Assembly (NCBI GenBank): GCA_963819475.1
Contig: CAWFWE010000001.1
Span: forward strand, 248,001-312,000
Reading direction: 5' to 3'
DNA: 64,000 bases
Origin: DASUAS01 sp963819475
GTDB lineage: Bacteria; Actinomycetota; Acidimicrobiia; IMCC26256; DASPTH01
Below the pieces are notes generated by a model. The model was not told the DNA's origin, searched no databases, and saw nothing but the letters and a program-made list of their open reading frames with translations. How positions within the stretch are numbered: position 1 is the first letter of the stretch; each line of letters opens with the position of its first letter. Below are positions 53,388 through 62,443 of the stretch, one piece after another. The position numbers were made by a program, and so were the translations under genes.

Positions 53388-54611
53388 TCAGGGCACCCGC
53401 ATGGGCACGGACGTGTAGCCGCGCACCGTGCTGGTGTGCACCCATTCGAGCCGGCGCTCGTCGATCTCCCAGGTGGGGAAGCGCCGCAGCGTCTCCGCCA
53501 GCCCGACCTTGCCTTCGAGCCGGGCCAGCGCGGCCCCGATGCAGAAGTGCGTGCCGTACCCGAACGCCAGGTGCCGGTCGATCACGCGCCGGACGTCAAA
53601 GCGGTCGGGATCCTCGAAGTGGCGTTCGTCGCGGTCACCCGAGCCGTTGAGCAGCGCCAGCTTCGACCCACGCGGGATGACGGTGCCGTGGAGCTCGACG
53701 TCGCGCGACACCCAGCGCGACTGGATCGGCGATGGTGCCTCGTAGCGCAGCAGCTCCTCGATCGCGTTGGGCACCAGCGACGGGTCGTCGACCAGCAGCT
53801 GGCGCTGATCCGGGTGCTGGGCGAGTGCGACCGCCGCGAACCCGAGCAGTCGGGCCACCGTCTCCGTCCCGGCGGACGAGATGAGTTGCACGAACCCGAC
53901 GATCTCCTCCAGCGTCAGCGTCCGCGACACGCCGTCCTCGTCGATCTCTGCGTGCACCAATCCGGTGATGAGGTCGTCCTGCGGGTCCTTGCGCCGCTGC
54001 TCCATCAGCTCGGGGAGGATGGCGAAGGCCTCGTTGTCGATCTCGCCGTTCTCGGAGACCAACGGGCGACCGGGCCCGCGTTCGGGCAGCATCGTGCCAC
54101 CGTCCTCGACGTGCAGGCTCTCGTCGGCCCGGGCGCGGAACTCCGCCGCGTAGCCCTCCGGGTACCCGACGAGGGCGAGGATCACGGTGGGCGGGAGCAG
54201 CCCGGCGAACGCCTCGATGTAGTCGAACTCGTCCTGGCCGTCGACGGTGTCGAGGAAGTCGTTGGCGATCGCGGCGACCTTCCGCTCCAGCTCGGCGATG
54301 CGCCGCGGGGTGAAGGCCCGGCTCACGAGCTTCCGGAGCCGCGTGTGCTCGGGCGGGTCCTTCATGATCATCATCGGGACGTTCTCGTACGGCTCGTCGG
54401 TGATCATCTCCAGCACGATGCCGTGCCCCGACCGGTACGTCTCCTGGTCGAGCAGGCCCGTGAGCACGTCGTCGTAGCGGCTCAACGCGTAGAAGCCGTG
54501 CTGCTCGTTGCGGTAGACCGGCGCCTCGTCGCGCAGCCGCCGCCAGATCGGGTACGGATCGGCGTCGATGGCGTAGTCGTACGGGTCGTAGTACAGGTCG
54601 GTGGCCGTCAT
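53388..54611 (-). CDS. Cytochrome P450
   Basis: A 407-residue P450. I-helix SSAGTETVARLLGF, ExxR EELLRYEAP, heme loop FGYGTHFCIGAALARLEG. The tail TSTVRGYTSVPM resembles the P450 at 38738, so the two are probably paralogues. ATG 54611 has AGGAG upstream. A TauD-type dioxygenase lies 49 bases further upstream on the same strand. Substrate unknown. Confidence 0.92.
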   Translation of the reverse strand: MTATDLYYDPYDYAIDADPYPIWRRLRDEAPVYRNEQHGFYALSRYDDVLTGLLDQETYRSGHGIVLEMITDEPYENVPMMIMKDPPEHTRLRKLVSRAFTPRRIAELERKVAAIANDFLDTVDGQDEFDYIEAFAGLLPPTVILALVGYPEGYAAEFRARADESLHVEDGGTMLPERGPGRPLVSENGEIDNEAFAILPELMEQRRKDPQDDLITGLVHAEIDEDGVSRTLTLEEIVGFVQLISSAGTETVARLLGFAAVALAQHPDQRQLLVDDPSLVPNAIEELLRYEAPSPIQSRWVSRDVELHGTVIPRGSKLALLNGSGDRDERHFEDPDRFDVRRVIDRHLAFGYGTHFCIGAALARLEGKVGLAETLRRFPTWEIDERRLEWVHTSTVRGYTSVPMRVP

Positions 54612-54660
54612 GTCGTGGCTCCTGCGTCGGCGGACGCCCCAGCCTCGCGCCCGGGGGAGG

Positions 54661-55407
54661 TCAGCGAGGCACGTCACCGGCGAGGGTGATGCGTTGCATC
54701 CTCCTCGTGTGACCGTGGTAGTCGTTGATCGGATTGTGCATGGCGCAGCGGTTGTCCCACAGCGCGAGCGAACCGGGCCGCCACCGGAAGCGGCACGTGA
54801 ACTCCGCCCGGCACTGGCGCTCGAAGAGGTATCGCAGTAGCGGCCGGCTCTCCTCCTCGGTCATGCCCACGAAGCGCGCGGTGTGCGCGGGGTTCACGTA
54901 GAGTGCCCGGCGCCCGGTCTCGGGGTGCGTGCGCACCACCGGGTGCTCGGCCACGTACTCACGCTCGTCGCCGTCGCCGTCGCCGTGCTCGCGGATGCGG
55001 TCCTCTCTCGTCTTCGAGACATCGGCGAGGGCCGAGCTGTTCATCGCGGTCAGGCTCCCGAGCAGTCGCTGCATCCCGGGCGAGAGCGACTCGTACGCCG
55101 CGTACATGTTCGCCCACATGGTGTCGCCGCCCGAGGGCGGGACCTCGCGGGCGATGAGCATCGTGGCCATCGGCGGGCGTTCGAGGTACACGGTGTCGCT
55201 GTGCCAGATGCCGCCGAAGTTGACCGTCTCGTGCGGCAGCTTGGTGACGGAGATGATCTCCGGGTAGCCGTCGATCCCGGGGATGAAGGGGTACTCCACC
55301 GGTTCGCCGAGGCGACGGGCGAAGGCGAGGAACTCGTCGGGCCCGAGGGTCTGGTCACGGAAGAAGACGACGAGGTGCTCCAGCCAGATCCGCCGGAGCT
55401 CGGCCAC
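54661..55407 (-). CDS. TauD/TfdA-type Fe(II)/2-oxoglutarate dioxygenase, start uncertain
   Basis: An alpha-KG dioxygenase: WHSDTVY with the H-x-D iron motif, and CAMHNPINDYHGHTRRMQR with the distal His and Arg. The conserved frame runs on upstream of the GTG at 55407 through IGVAPLAGALGAE, then ISGVDLATDLTDDV (to about 55491), the usual TauD N-terminus, but no ATG, GTG or TTG follows in frame before a stop near 55600. Either a rare start, an undetected frameshift, or an error in the N-terminal region. It would use 2-oxoglutarate and O2 to hydroxylate a carboxylic acid or similar. Confidence 0.8.
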   Translation of the reverse strand: MAELRRIWLEHLVVFFRDQTLGPDEFLAFARRLGEPVEYPFIPGIDGYPEIISVTKLPHETVNFGGIWHSDTVYLERPPMATMLIAREVPPSGGDTMWANMYAAYESLSPGMQRLLGSLTAMNSSALADVSKTREDRIREHGDGDGDEREYVAEHPVVRTHPETGRRALYVNPAHTARFVGMTEEESRPLLRYLFERQCRAEFTCRFRWRPGSLALWDNRCAMHNPINDYHGHTRRMQRITLAGDVPR

Positions 55408-55721
55408 GACGTCGTCGGTGAGGTCGGTGGCGAGGTCGACGCCGCTGATCTCGGCGCCGAGCGCACCGGCGAGGGGTGCGACGCCGATGCGGGCGGACGC
55501 GTCGCCGCGCGCTCGGGGCCGGAGCCGGACGCACGAGGTGCACGTCGTCGCGCTGGGCGTAGGCCGTCGGGCTGGAGGGTGTGGGTCGCCGCATCGTGGT
55601 CATTCGGAATGCCGTCGCGCCGCTGGGCGCCCAACGGGTCACCGTGCGGAACCGGCCGCAGGCGTGTGCGCAGATCTTGCACCCACGGCGGCCGCGGGGC
55701 CACTCGTGCCCGCCCGACCCG

Positions 55722-55732
55722 GATATCGTATC
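55722..55732 (+). promoter_or_regulatory. GATATCGTATC operator-like site (copy 1)
   Basis: GATA-TCG-TATC is an inverted repeat; the exact 11-mer recurs at 58216-58226. It lies 108 bases before the solute-binding protein start at 55841, on its upstream side. The 345-bp region 55496-55840 otherwise shows no gene. Confidence 0.55.
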
Positions 55733-55840
55733 AACTTCGCTCGAGTGACTGGAATGCGGCGTTGGCGGTGATTATCATCGGCGCCGAGCCTTGTACCGAC
55801 CGGTCGAACGAACCGGCCCGGGCCTGCGTTGGGGGGAACC

Positions 55841-57151
55841 TTGCGATTCTCACGGGTACTTGCGATCGCGGTCGCCGTGGTCGCGCTGATCGGGTCGACC
55901 GTCACGGTCGCCGGCGCGCAGAGCGCCACGCCCAAGGCCGACGACGTCGGCATCACCGACTCCCAGATCCGGCTCGCGGTGATCGCCGACGTCGACACCC
56001 CTGTGCAACCGGGCCTGTTCCAGAAGTCGGTCGACGCCATGCGGGCCTGGGCCACGGTGGTCAACAAGGGCGGCGGCATCGCCGGCCGCAAGCTCGTCAT
56101 CGACTTCATCGATTCGAAGCTCAACCCGAACGAGACGCGCAACGCCATCATCAAGGCCTGCGCCAACGACTTCGCGATGGTGGGCGGCGAGGCACTGTTC
56201 GTCAGCAACGTCGACGACATGGTGGGCTGCCAGGACAAAGCCGGAAACGCGATCGGGATCCCCGACGTCCCCGGGCTCGCCCTCGACCCCGCGGAGCAGT
56301 GCTCACCGGTCTCGTACGTGATCATCGGACGCGGGCCGTACTGCGAGACGAAGAACGACCATCCGCAGACCTACGTCGCGCCGCAGGGTGACGCCCTCTA
56401 CTACCTGAAGAACAACAAGGACCTGCACGGCATCTGGACGGCCCCGGGCGACCTCAAGTCGACCAAGGACTCGTTGCTCCCCACCTACCAGGCGGCTCAG
56501 GACCTCGGCGTCAAGCCGGACGGGAAGGGCATCTACGACGTCTTCCAGCGCGACCCGCAGAGTGCGATGACTCCCATCGTGCAGGCCATCAAGCAGGACA
56601 ACTCGACCTTCGCCTACAGCGGCAGCAACAAGATGCTGGACCTCCGCAAGGAGGCCACCCTGCAGGGCGTCACGTCGGTGAAGGTGTGGGGCTGCACCCA
56701 GGCGTGCTACTCCCAGGACTTCGTCGACCAGGGCGGGAGCGATGTCGAGGGCACCCAGAGTGTGATCACGACGTTGCCGTTCTACACGGAGTACAAGCTC
56801 AACCCGACCCTGAAGAAGCTCGTCAACGCGGCCGGTGGCATCGACAAGGTCGACAGCAACGCGGTGGCCTCGTGGCTCGCGGCGCTGCTCTTCCAGGACG
56901 CGGTCGGGAAGGCGACGGCCAACGGCGGCACGCTCTCCCGACAGTCGCTCTTCGACGCGCTGAAGCAGGAGCACGCGTTCAAGGCCGACGGGATCATGGG
57001 CCCTGCCGATGTCGCCAACCACATGCCGCCCGGCTGCATCGTGATGACGCAGGTGAAGAACGGCAAGCTCGTCCGCACCTACCCGAAGAAGGCCGGCACC
57101 TTCGACTGCAACAAGAAGAACCTGGTCGAGATCAAGATGGACCTCAGCTGA
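55841..57151 (+). CDS. Branched-chain-amino-acid-type solute-binding protein with a signal peptide
   Basis: A 436-residue Peripla_BP_6-type protein. The signal peptide RFSRVLAIAVAVVALIGSTV..VAGAQS is clear. QIRLAVIADVDTPVQPGLFQKS, NKGGGIAGRKLVIDFIDS, then GTQSVITTLPFYTEYK are typical. TTG 55841 (GGGGGGAACC upstream as Shine-Dalgarno) is preferred over TTG 55829, whose leader would consume that SD. No ABC permease or ATPase is adjacent. It converges on the DapB-like gene. Probably imports an organic acid or signals its presence. Confidence 0.87.
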   Translation: MRFSRVLAIAVAVVALIGSTVTVAGAQSATPKADDVGITDSQIRLAVIADVDTPVQPGLFQKSVDAMRAWATVVNKGGGIAGRKLVIDFIDSKLNPNETRNAIIKACANDFAMVGGEALFVSNVDDMVGCQDKAGNAIGIPDVPGLALDPAEQCSPVSYVIIGRGPYCETKNDHPQTYVAPQGDALYYLKNNKDLHGIWTAPGDLKSTKDSLLPTYQAAQDLGVKPDGKGIYDVFQRDPQSAMTPIVQAIKQDNSTFAYSGSNKMLDLRKEATLQGVTSVKVWGCTQACYSQDFVDQGGSDVEGTQSVITTLPFYTEYKLNPTLKKLVNAAGGIDKVDSNAVASWLAALLFQDAVGKATANGGTLSRQSLFDALKQEHAFKADGIMGPADVANHMPPGCIVMTQVKNGKLVRTYPKKAGTFDCNKKNLVEIKMDLS

Positions 57152-57158
57152 CGCGAGG

Positions 57159-58193
57159 TCACGCCAGGCGGGGGACGATCACGCCGAGGTCGGCGCTGGT
57201 CAGCACGCCGGGTCGGGCTTCGCAGACCGCCGCCACCGAGTTGACCGCGGGATGCGCGGTCAACCCCGGGGTCATCGCGCCCAGCTGATCGGGTTCGATC
57301 GGGAAGGCCACATCGACCTTCAGGGGCGCATCGCCCTCGACGGTCACCCGCCAGCCGGTGGCGCCGAGCGGCCAGTCGGCGTCGAGCGCGTCGGTGCAGT
57401 ACCAAGTGGCGCGGAACGAGAGTCGGGCGTGGCCACCCGCCAGGGCGTCGACCGTCGTCCGCTGCGCGGCGATGCATCCCGCCTCGATGTCGCCGGCGGC
57501 GATGGTGACCCGGCGGCTCGCGACCGCGACCTCCGTCTTGGCCTCGACCCGGTCGATCGCGACCCCGATGCGCTCGGCCAGCGCCTCGAGCGGGGGACCG
57601 AAGCTGGAGCGCATGTGCGCGGCCCGGCGCTCGTCGACCGGGCCCGGGCGCCGACCCATCCCCATCACCTCGAACAGCAACTTGGGCGAGTTGCGCTGCG
57701 AGAGGTCGGCGAACTCCTCGATCAACAGCGTGTCGAGCGAGCGCTCCAGGAACAGCAGCGCGATCGGGGCGACGTCGCTGATGAAGCCGGGGCTGCTCCC
57801 GGTGGCGAAGAGCGAGACGCCACCCTCCTGACACGCGGCCTCGAGCCGGTCGGCCACGTCGGCCGGGAGGGCGCGCCGCACGTGGACGAGCTCGGCGCAG
57901 GTGCTCACGACGTTCTTGCCCGACGCCAGGAGCCGGCACAGCTCGTCGCCGTCGAGGCGGCTCGGCATGTGCAGGACGCAGTCGGCGTCGAGGGCGACGA
58001 GCGCGTCGACGTCGTCGGTGGCGGTGACGCCGGTGCTCGCACCGGTCCCCGCGAGCTCGCCGGCGTCGACGCCGATCTTGTCGGGGCCGAACACGCGCAC
58101 ACCCACGACCTCGAGGTCCGGGTGTTCGAGCGACGCGCGCAGCGACCGTCGACCGATGTTCCCCGTGGCCCATTGCACGACTCGGTACGGCAC
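57159..58193 (-). CDS. DapB-like NAD(P)-dependent oxidoreductase (paralogue 3 of 3)
   Basis: A 344-residue protein starting MPYRVVQWATGNIGRRSLRASLEHPD, very like paralogue 1 (VVQWATGSVG..IIEHPD). GSSPGFISDVAPIAL corresponds to GIDPGFATD. ATG 58193 is divergent from the acyl-CoA dehydrogenase pair, with the second GATATCGTATC site between them. Function unknown; the conserved pairing of this family with beta-oxidation genes suggests a linked reduction step. Confidence 0.78.
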   Translation of the reverse strand: MPYRVVQWATGNIGRRSLRASLEHPDLEVVGVRVFGPDKIGVDAGELAGTGASTGVTATDDVDALVALDADCVLHMPSRLDGDELCRLLASGKNVVSTCAELVHVRRALPADVADRLEAACQEGGVSLFATGSSPGFISDVAPIALLFLERSLDTLLIEEFADLSQRNSPKLLFEVMGMGRRPGPVDERRAAHMRSSFGPPLEALAERIGVAIDRVEAKTEVAVASRRVTIAAGDIEAGCIAAQRTTVDALAGGHARLSFRATWYCTDALDADWPLGATGWRVTVEGDAPLKVDVAFPIEPDQLGAMTPGLTAHPAVNSVAAVCEARPGVLTSADLGVIVPRLA

Positions 58194-58215
58194 CGGAATC
58201 CCCCCAGATCAGCTT

Positions 58216-58226
58216 GATATCGTATC
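58216..58226. promoter_or_regulatory. GATATCGTATC operator-like site (copy 2)
   Basis: The same 11-mer as 55722-55732, in the 70-base divergent region between the DapB-like gene (58193) and the acyl-CoA dehydrogenase (58264). A regulator binding here could control both directions. Confidence 0.55.
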
Positions 58227-58263
58227 CCGAACGTCCGTACCTGCCCGGGGGGCACGCGACAAC

Positions 58264-59394
58264 GTGGAGACCGCGGAGTTCCGCGCCGGGCTGGTCCGCT
58301 GGCTCGACGAGCACCTCACCGAGCTCGAGCCGCCCTACGTCGGCGAAGGCACCCTGGGCGAGCAGATGGAGCAGCTCTCGCGCGTGAAGCGGGCGCTGTT
58401 CGACGCCGGCTGGATGCGGTGGGGCTGGCCCGAGTCGGTCGGCGGGCTCGGCGGCCCACCGATGCTGCGCGCCGTGCTGGGCGAGGAGATCACCGAGCGC
58501 GACCTCGTGGTGCCGGGGTTCTTCTCGATGACGGAGATCCTCGCACCCACGCTGGCCGAGTTCGCGGCCCCCGAGCTGGCGCGCGAGGAGATCCCGAAGC
58601 TGCTCAGCGGCGAGGCGATGTGGTGCCAGGGCTTCTCGGAGCCCGGCACCGGGAGCGACCTGTCATCGCTGTCCTGCCGCGCCACCGAGCGCGACGGGCA
58701 CTGGGTCGTGAACGGCCAGAAGCTGTGGACCAGTCTCTCGCAGTATGCGTCGCGCTGTGTGCTGCTCACCCGTACCGGCTCCGCCGAGTCGCGGCACCGG
58801 GGCATCACCGCGTTCTTCGTCGACATGGACACGCCCGGGATCACGGTGCGGCCGTTCGCGCTCATGAACGGGGCGCCCGAGTTCGCCGAGGTGTTCTTCG
58901 ACGACGTCGTCGTGCCCGCCGGGCGCATCCTGGGCGACGTGAACGGCGGTTGGGCCGTGGCGATGAACATCCTCCCGTTCGAGCGGTCGACCAGCTTCTG
59001 GCACCGGACCGCGTACCTCGCCAACCGGATGCAGCGGCTCGTCGAGCGCGCGCCCGACGACGTGCACAGCGCGACCGTGCTGGGCGAGGCCTTCCAGATG
59101 CTCTACGCGATGCGCGCCCGCTCGCGACTCACCCAGTACCGCCTCGCCGAGCAGGGCGCGCTGGGCGCGGAGACGTCCATCGACAAGATCCTGGTGGCCA
59201 CCGCCGAACAGCAGCTGTTCGACGCCGCCCGCGAGCTCGTGCCCGGCCTGGTGGAGCTCGACGACAGCCCTGACGGCGAGCGGTGGCGCTCCGAGTACCT
59301 CTACTCGCGTGCGGCCACGATCTACGGAGGCTCGGCCGAGATCCAGCGCAACATCGTCGCCCGGCGACTGCTCGACCTCGGTGCGGAGGCGTAG
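58264..59394 (+). CDS. Acyl-CoA dehydrogenase, alpha-type subunit
   Basis: A 376-residue dehydrogenase. CQGFSEPGTGSDLSSLSCR, WVVNGQKLWTSL, and the C-terminal IYGGSAEIQRNIVARRLLDL are present. GTG 58264 with GGGGGG about 10 bases upstream. It is followed directly (stop TAG, then GTG) by a shorter dehydrogenase, as in the alpha/beta heteromeric FadE pairs of steroid side-chain catabolism (for example FadE28/FadE29 in mycobacteria). The catalytic base could not be located by eye. Confidence 0.87.
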   Translation: METAEFRAGLVRWLDEHLTELEPPYVGEGTLGEQMEQLSRVKRALFDAGWMRWGWPESVGGLGGPPMLRAVLGEEITERDLVVPGFFSMTEILAPTLAEFAAPELAREEIPKLLSGEAMWCQGFSEPGTGSDLSSLSCRATERDGHWVVNGQKLWTSLSQYASRCVLLTRTGSAESRHRGITAFFVDMDTPGITVRPFALMNGAPEFAEVFFDDVVVPAGRILGDVNGGWAVAMNILPFERSTSFWHRTAYLANRMQRLVERAPDDVHSATVLGEAFQMLYAMRARSRLTQYRLAEQGALGAETSIDKILVATAEQQLFDAARELVPGLVELDDSPDGERWRSEYLYSRAATIYGGSAEIQRNIVARRLLDLGAEA

Positions 59395-60351
59395 GTGGAG
59401 GCCGACGAGCTCGAGCTGCTCGACAAGAGTGTGCGCCACGCGCTGGTGTCGGCGCCCGACGCCGACGACGCGCTCGACGCGATCGGCTGGCCCGACGTGC
59501 TCGCGGCCGAACCGCGTGACGCAGTGTCGGTGGTGTTCGGCGCCCTGGGCGACCTCAACGCGGTCGCGTCGTCGCTCGACGACGTGGTGCTCGATGCCCT
59601 GGGCGTGACCACCGCCTCCGGCGCGGCGGTCGCGCTGCCCGCCTTCGGCGGCTGGGACCCGCCCGGCGTCGTCTCCGGGGGCGCGCTCACTGTCGACGGT
59701 CTCGCGTTCGCGCGCACTGCACGGCGCGACACCGTCGCGGTTCCCGCGCGTGACGGCGACCAGCTGATCGTGGCCGTCGTGCCCACCGAGGCGATCGAAC
59801 GCACGGTGATCGAGGGCATCGCCCCCGAAGTCGGGATGTCACGGCTGCAGGCGGGCGCGGTGCAGCCGGTCGCCACCGAGACCCTCTCGCTGGATGCGTG
59901 GGACGACGCCCTGCTCGCCGGCCGGCGCGCGCTCGCCACCGAGCTCGTCGCCATCGGGCGCGCCATGCTGCGTCTCGCCCGCGAGCACGCGCTCACCCGC
60001 GAGCAGTTCGGCCGGCCGATCGCCCAGTTCCAGGCGGTGCGGCACCGCCTGGCCGAGGCCTACGTCGCGCTCGAGGCGGGCGACGCCGCGGTCGTCGCCG
60101 CGTGGGACGCGCCCGACCCGATGACGGCGATGCTCGCCAAGTCGCTCGCCGGGCGCGGCGCGCGCATCGCCGCCACCCACAGCCAGCAGGTGCTGGCGGG
60201 CATCGGGTTCACCGAGGAGCACCCGCTGCACCGCTACGTGAAGCGCACGCTGCTGCTCGACGGACTGCTCGGGTCGTCGACCCGCCTGCCGCGGGAGCTC
60301 GGCGTGACGCTCCTCGCCACCCGGCAGCTCCCCCGGTTGCTGGACCTGTAG
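59395..60351 (+). CDS. Acyl-CoA dehydrogenase, short beta-type subunit
   Basis: A 318-residue relative, shorter than usual (about 380) and lacking much of the N-terminal helical domain. The C-terminal flavin-binding region is present: LTREQFGRPIAQFQAVRHRLAEAYVALEA and the TATHSQQVLAGIGFTEEHPLHRYVKR block. GTG 59395 immediately follows the TAG of the previous gene. Probably forms the heterotetramer with it; FAD binding may need both chains. Confidence 0.83.
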   Translation: MEADELELLDKSVRHALVSAPDADDALDAIGWPDVLAAEPRDAVSVVFGALGDLNAVASSLDDVVLDALGVTTASGAAVALPAFGGWDPPGVVSGGALTVDGLAFARTARRDTVAVPARDGDQLIVAVVPTEAIERTVIEGIAPEVGMSRLQAGAVQPVATETLSLDAWDDALLAGRRALATELVAIGRAMLRLAREHALTREQFGRPIAQFQAVRHRLAEAYVALEAGDAAVVAAWDAPDPMTAMLAKSLAGRGARIAATHSQQVLAGIGFTEEHPLHRYVKRTLLLDGLLGSSTRLPRELGVTLLATRQLPRLLDL

Positions 60352-60353
60352 CG

Positions 60354-61847
60354 GTGGGCGACGACGCGCGAACGCTGAGCGAGGTGCTGCGCCGCCGGGC
60401 GACGAGCGACCGCGACCGCGCCGCGCTCGACTTCGAAGATCGCTCGTTCACGTTCGGCGACCTGCAGTCCCACGCCGACGCCTGGGCCGGGGTGTTGGCC
60501 GGTGCCGGGGTCACCCGCGGCGCGCGCCTGGCCCTCATGTCGGCCAACCGGCCGGAGTTCGTGTTCGCGGTCTACGGCGCCCTGCAGCTGGGCGCCGCGG
60601 TCGTGATGTTCAGCCCGGCGTGGAAGGCCATGGAGGTGGAGCACGCCTGCGCGGTGGTCTCCCCGCAGTTCGTGCTCGGCGACGAGGCCGGGTGCGCGGC
60701 GCTGGCGGCCGCGCTCCCGTCGGCACCGGTCATCCGGCTCGACGGCGCGGCACCGCCGGCGGCAGGCGATCCGGGTCCGGTCGTCGACGACGTCGACGCC
60801 GATGCGGTACTCGTGTTCAGTTCCGGCACGACCGGCCTGCCGAAGGCCGTCCGGCACACCCACCGCTCACTCGGGCACGGGGTGGAGCACTGGATCGCGT
60901 CGCTCGGGCTCACCGACCGCGACCACTTCCAGGTCGCGACGCCTCCGGTGCACATCCTCGGCCTGCTCAACATCGTGACCGCGGTCGCGGCGGGGTCACG
61001 GATCCGCCTCCACCCGCGCTTCGACCTCGACACGTCGCTGCGCGCTGTCGCCGACGAGCGCATGACGCTCGAGATGGCGGTGGCGCCGATCGCGCTGGGG
61101 ATGGCGAACCACCCGCACCTCGAGGACTTCGACCTCAGCTCGCTCCGCTACATCATGTGGGGGGCGACCCCGGTGGCCGAGGAGGTCGCCCGGACGGTCA
61201 GCCGACGGTCCGGTGTGCGCTGGCTCCCGGCCTACGGCACCAGCGAGGTCCCGGTCATCGCCGCCAACCCGGTGCAGGACCCGGAGCGCTGGCGGCTCGA
61301 CAGCGCCGGGTTGGCCGCGCCGGGGGTCGAGATCCGCGTCGCCGATCCCGAGACCGGCGTAGTGCTCGAGGCCGGGGCCACCGGTGAGATCGAGGTGAGG
61401 AGCCGGTCGGCGATGGCCGGGTACCTCCCCGACTCCGAGACCGCGGGCGCCTTCCACGACGGTTGGTACCGCACCGGCGACATCGGGTGGCTGGAGCCGG
61501 AGGGGTGGTTGCACATCACCGACCGGCTCAAGGAGATGATCAAGGTCCGGGGTTTCCAGGTGGCGCCGGCGGAGCTGGAAGCGGTGCTGCACGGCGACCC
61601 GCGCGTCCACGACTGCGCGGTGTTCGGCGTCGACGACGCGGAGCTCGGTGAGGCGATCGTCGCCGCCGTCGTCCTGGCCCCGGGCGCGCAGGTCGCGCCC
61701 GAGGAGCTCCAGGCGGTGATCGCCGACCGGCTCGCGGGCTACAAGCGCGTGCGCCACGTCGTGATGGTCGATGCGATCCCGCGGCTCCCGTCGGGAAAGG
61801 CGTTGCGCCGTCAGCTCAAGGAAGCGTGGATCTCCGATCGAGTGTGA
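60354..61847 (+). CDS. AMP-forming acyl-CoA synthetase
   Basis: A 497-residue ligase. P-loop FSSGTTGLPKAVRHTHRS, YGTSEVPVIAANP (A5), WYRTGDIGWLEPEGWLHITDRLKEM (A7-A8), KVRGFQVAPAELEAVL, and RLPSGKALRRQLKEAW with the catalytic Lys. GTG 60354 sits 2 bases after the beta subunit stop. Third gene of the dehydrogenase operon; it makes the CoA ester that the heteromer dehydrogenates. Confidence 0.9.
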   Translation: MGDDARTLSEVLRRRATSDRDRAALDFEDRSFTFGDLQSHADAWAGVLAGAGVTRGARLALMSANRPEFVFAVYGALQLGAAVVMFSPAWKAMEVEHACAVVSPQFVLGDEAGCAALAAALPSAPVIRLDGAAPPAAGDPGPVVDDVDADAVLVFSSGTTGLPKAVRHTHRSLGHGVEHWIASLGLTDRDHFQVATPPVHILGLLNIVTAVAAGSRIRLHPRFDLDTSLRAVADERMTLEMAVAPIALGMANHPHLEDFDLSSLRYIMWGATPVAEEVARTVSRRSGVRWLPAYGTSEVPVIAANPVQDPERWRLDSAGLAAPGVEIRVADPETGVVLEAGATGEIEVRSRSAMAGYLPDSETAGAFHDGWYRTGDIGWLEPEGWLHITDRLKEMIKVRGFQVAPAELEAVLHGDPRVHDCAVFGVDDAELGEAIVAAVVLAPGAQVAPEELQAVIADRLAGYKRVRHVVMVDAIPRLPSGKALRRQLKEAWISDRV

Positions 61848-61863
61848 CACACATGCGGTCCGC

Positions 61864-61897
61864 GTAGGTGACGGGTTTGGGGTGTGCCTGGTTTACT
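61864..61897 (+). promoter_or_regulatory. Shared cyclase-gene promoter module (copy D)
   Basis: GTAGGTGACG, 18-base spacer, TTTACT within TGCCTGGTTTACT, 31 bases before the TTG of a truncated cyclase. The same module as copies A-C, more than 30 kb away. Confidence 0.7.
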
Positions 61898-61928
61898 TCG
61901 CGGCGTGGACGATGGTGGAGGGGATCGG

Positions 61929-62134
61929 TTGGCTGACCTGCCAACTGGGACGGTCACGTTCCTGTTTACGGATCTCGAGGTCTCGACGCGCCTGTGGGAT
62001 CAGGAGCCGGAAGCGATGCGGGCGGCGTTGGCCCGTCACGACGCGATCTTGCGTGAGGGGGTCGCCGCGTATGGCGGTTTCGTGGTGAAGGGCCGCGGCG
62101 ACGGTGTGCACGCGGTGTTTGTGACCGCGGACGC
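61929..62134 (+). pseudogene. Truncated class III cyclase fragment
   Basis: TTG 61929 gives LADLPTGTVTFLFTDLEVSTRLW, ..AMRAALARHDAILREGV, and FVVKGRGDGVHAVFVTADA: the first about 68 residues of the cyclase module, with one metal Asp region (TTGD in paralogues) reading GRGD. Homology stops near 62134 where the frame turns to unrelated sequence. No ATPase part follows. A dead copy, like the one at 21130-21369. Confidence 0.75.
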
Positions 62135-62443
62135 GCCGTATTGGCCAGCCTGCCGGCCGATCGGGCGCGAGCGCGTGGTTGACCATGTCCGGTCGTCGTG
62201 TCCCACAGCAACACCTTTCCTTTGCCCGTCGGGACGGTCCGCGTGTGGAACGACGACGGCATGTTGTGCGGGACTGCGCTCTCGACGATGCTCTGGCTCT
62301 CCGACGATGCCATCACCGGACCCCGCAGATGAGTACACGAGGAGCAGCGCGTCCGTTCGCCGGGGGCCGGCCTGTGCCTCAGGCTGTCATGACCGGCGGT
62401 GTTCCCGCCCCGACCGAACTGCTCCAACACTGCGCCATCGAGC
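62135..62443. other. 309-bp region after the cyclase fragment, no gene recognised
   Basis: Follows the point where cyclase homology ends. No frame has recognisable features; CCACAGCAACACCTTTCC and nearby stretches are less GC-rich than the surrounding genes. It may be decayed DNA of the same truncated gene or of an insertion. Confidence 0.5.

Noticed and set aside
55829..55840. TTG 55829 as start of the solute-binding protein
   Set aside because: It precedes the G-run that serves as Shine-Dalgarno for TTG 55841, which starts the signal peptide correctly.
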